A DNA stretch of 64,000 nucleotides, taken from contig CACWOZ010000011.1 of assembly GCA_902762655.1 (NCBI GenBank), forward strand, positions 29,659 through 93,658. Reading direction: 5' to 3'. The notes beneath the pieces are model-generated. The model was not told the DNA's origin. It saw only the letters and a list, made by a program, of their open reading frames with translations, and made no database searches. The translations under genes were made by a program, and so were the position numbers. Shown here piece after piece: positions 62,814-64,000 of this stretch; the stretch's first letter is position 1, and the number at the start of each line of letters is the position of its first letter. The DNA comes from an uncultured Bacteroidia bacterium (GTDB lineage Bacteria > Bacteroidota > Bacteroidia > Bacteroidales > UBA932).

Positions 62814-63878
62814 ATGGATGAGGCGAGGGATGCCGTGATGATATCGTTTCCTTTTGCCGCGGGGGTGGCCCTCGCGCAGTTCTGTCCATTCTCCCTTTTC
62901 CACTATTCGCTGGCACTGACCGCTGTGCTTATGCTGCTGATGCTCGGTGGCAGATTGTCCGGCAGGGTGTGGTTTGCGCTTCTATTTGCGGCCATTGGGC
63001 TTTTGTGCGGAGAGGTGCGGGGGGATTCCTTCGCTTCGCCCGGAATTGCAGGAGGGCTCCCGGGCCGGGCGCTGGCGCGTACCAATGCGCTGATACGGGG
63101 CATACCGTTCGCGCACGGCAGCACGAATGAACTCCTCCGGGCCCTGCTGACCGGGCAGAGGGACGGCCTTTCCCGCGAGACCGTGGCAGCGTTCCGCGCC
63201 GCCGGTGCTTCCCATATACTCGCGCTGAGCGGCCTGCATCTCGGCATCATCTATCTGATTATAGGCAAGATACTTTCTCTTCTGGGGAACGGACGCATAA
63301 TGGCTCCGGTGCGTAGCGGCCTCATCATTGCCGCCTGCGCCTTCTATGCACTGATGACCGGAGCGGCACCTTCGATAGTGCGGGCGCTGCTGTTCATCAC
63401 CCTCAACGAAGTCCTGCGCCACTTCCCGGGAAGGCGGAAAAGCCCTCTCGCCATCTGGTGCTGCGCCCTGCTCATGCAGCTGGCCGCCTGCCCCTGGGTG
63501 ATATCGTCCTTGGGATTCCAGCTGAGCTATCTGGCGATGCTGGGGATCTTCGTGTTCTTCCCCCGCCTGGACGCATTCTACCCGCGCCCGGAAAAAGGAT
63601 GGAGCCTTATGAAATGGACTTGGTCGTCGATGGCGCTGAGCATCTCCTGCCAGGTTTTTACTGCGCCTCTGGTATGGCTGCGTTTCAGAACCTTCCCACA
63701 GCACTTCCTGCTTACGAACCTGATTGCCTTGCCGCTGACATCCATTCTGATGTTCAGCGCCGTCGCCTGCATGGCACTCTCCGCCATTGACATCTGCCCC
63801 GGCTGGATGGTCCGGGCGGTGGACACCCTTGCCTGCGCATTGCAGGATTGCCTTTCGATTATTGCAGATTTGGCCTGA
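62814..63878 (+). CDS. comEC: Short ComEC/Rec2-type competence membrane protein
   Basis: 354 residues, all membrane-spanning. The Competence domain core is clear: LLRALLTGQRDGLSRETVAAFRAAGASHILALSGLHLGIIYLIIG, GAAPSIVRALLFITLNE and SSLGFQLSYLAMLGIF. The N-terminal OB-fold/DUF4131 part is abbreviated, and the chain stops after DCLSIIADLA with no metallo-beta-lactamase domain. Thirty-one bases after the stop begins repeat-rich DNA that may be an insertion-sequence edge, so a C-terminal truncation is possible, although some Bacteroidota versions are naturally short. DNA-uptake role is by family only. Confidence 0.8.
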   Translation: MDEARDAVMISFPFAAGVALAQFCPFSLFHYSLALTAVLMLLMLGGRLSGRVWFALLFAAIGLLCGEVRGDSFASPGIAGGLPGRALARTNALIRGIPFAHGSTNELLRALLTGQRDGLSRETVAAFRAAGASHILALSGLHLGIIYLIIGKILSLLGNGRIMAPVRSGLIIAACAFYALMTGAAPSIVRALLFITLNEVLRHFPGRRKSPLAIWCCALLMQLAACPWVISSLGFQLSYLAMLGIFVFFPRLDAFYPRPEKGWSLMKWTWSSMALSISCQVFTAPLVWLRFRTFPQHFLLTNLIALPLTSILMFSAVACMALSAIDICPGWMVRAVDTLACALQDCLSIIADLA

Positions 63879-63909
63879 TTCATCCGGGAAGTCCCGGGGC
63901 AATTGTCTA

Positions 63910-64000
63910 GTCCTGATATAAGTTTACCGATGTTGAACAATAGGTAGTTAGGACGCAGACGTCCTGATATCGGTTTACATTGATGTCGCGAAGATACAGC
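63910..64000. mobile_element. Possible insertion-sequence edge with subterminal repeats
   Basis: GTCCTGATAT at 63910-63919 and 63961-63970, each followed within two bases by GTTTAC and then by a GATGT, form a pair of about 28-bp imperfect direct repeats 51 bp apart. Repeated transposase-binding sites at an end are typical of IS21-like elements. No transposase is visible before the right edge. Confidence 0.35.

Overview
The window reads as chromosomal DNA of a Bacteroidota bacterium, most likely of the order Bacteroidales. The evidence is the many TAnnTTTG-type -7 promoter elements, the near absence of Shine-Dalgarno sequences, several Bacteroidales-type families (DUF4293, SPOR proteins, WG-repeat protein, paired YitT proteins, LytTR regulators, a GH2 lipoprotein) and gene order typical of a gut or host-associated genome. 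No plasmid or phage backbone is visible. Base composition is moderately GC-rich by eye.

Layout: 1-8.2 kb holds the end of a thioredoxin reductase, a Fur-like regulator with uracil phosphoribosyltransferase, sigma-54, a SPOR protein, a small lipoprotein, miaB, an esterase and a carboxyltransferase resembling OadA. 8.3-9.0 kb is a tRNA-His followed by a gene-poor stretch packed with inverted repeats. 9.5-21.2 kb is a purine biosynthesis operon read leftwards: purE-purL-purC-purF-purM-purN-purH-purD-folD, enough for most of the route from AIR/PRPP to IMP (purK and purB are elsewhere). Two of its genes are abnormal: purL is broken by a 47-bp tandem duplication, and PurF lacks its glutaminase nucleophile. 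21.3-27.1 kb holds a WG-repeat protein, dnaK, an RluA-type pseudouridine synthase and a membrane-bound AraC-type regulator. 27.2-39.3 kb is a long leftward run from gyrA to two YitT proteins through a TPR protein, a CapA-like protein, phoH, a SPOR lipoprotein, an M28/TonB hybrid and leuS. 39.4-46.2 kb has a stand-alone Clp N-domain protein with an esterase, then a leftward run of CoA-transferase, acetyltransferase, prfA, LytTR, DUF4293 and nucleoside phosphorylase. 46.2-53.8 kb has mazG, rsmD and neighbours, then a rightward run nrnA-FKBP-MATE-serine hydrolase. 53.8-57.6 kb has a GH2 enzyme, a GHL10-type glycoside hydrolase and a strikingly cysteine-rich lipoprotein. 57.6-60.5 kb is a LytS/LytTR two-component cassette with a small outer-membrane protein, bracketed by two 119-bp direct repeats. 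60.5-64 kb has pta-ackA, a short comEC and what may be the edge of an insertion sequence.

The most novel-looking part is the 57.6-60.5 kb cassette. The kinase/regulator operon and the outer-membrane protein gene have the same upstream architecture: three GTTCA-type boxes at exactly 21-bp spacing, the last box starting exactly 39 bp before a TACTTTTG -7 element. That predicts a self-contained, autoregulated LytTR regulon. The second theme is the purine operon, whose gene order and long-type PurL look clostridial, and which appears to be decaying or specialised. All functional statements rest on reading motifs in the translated sequence; no database search was done.
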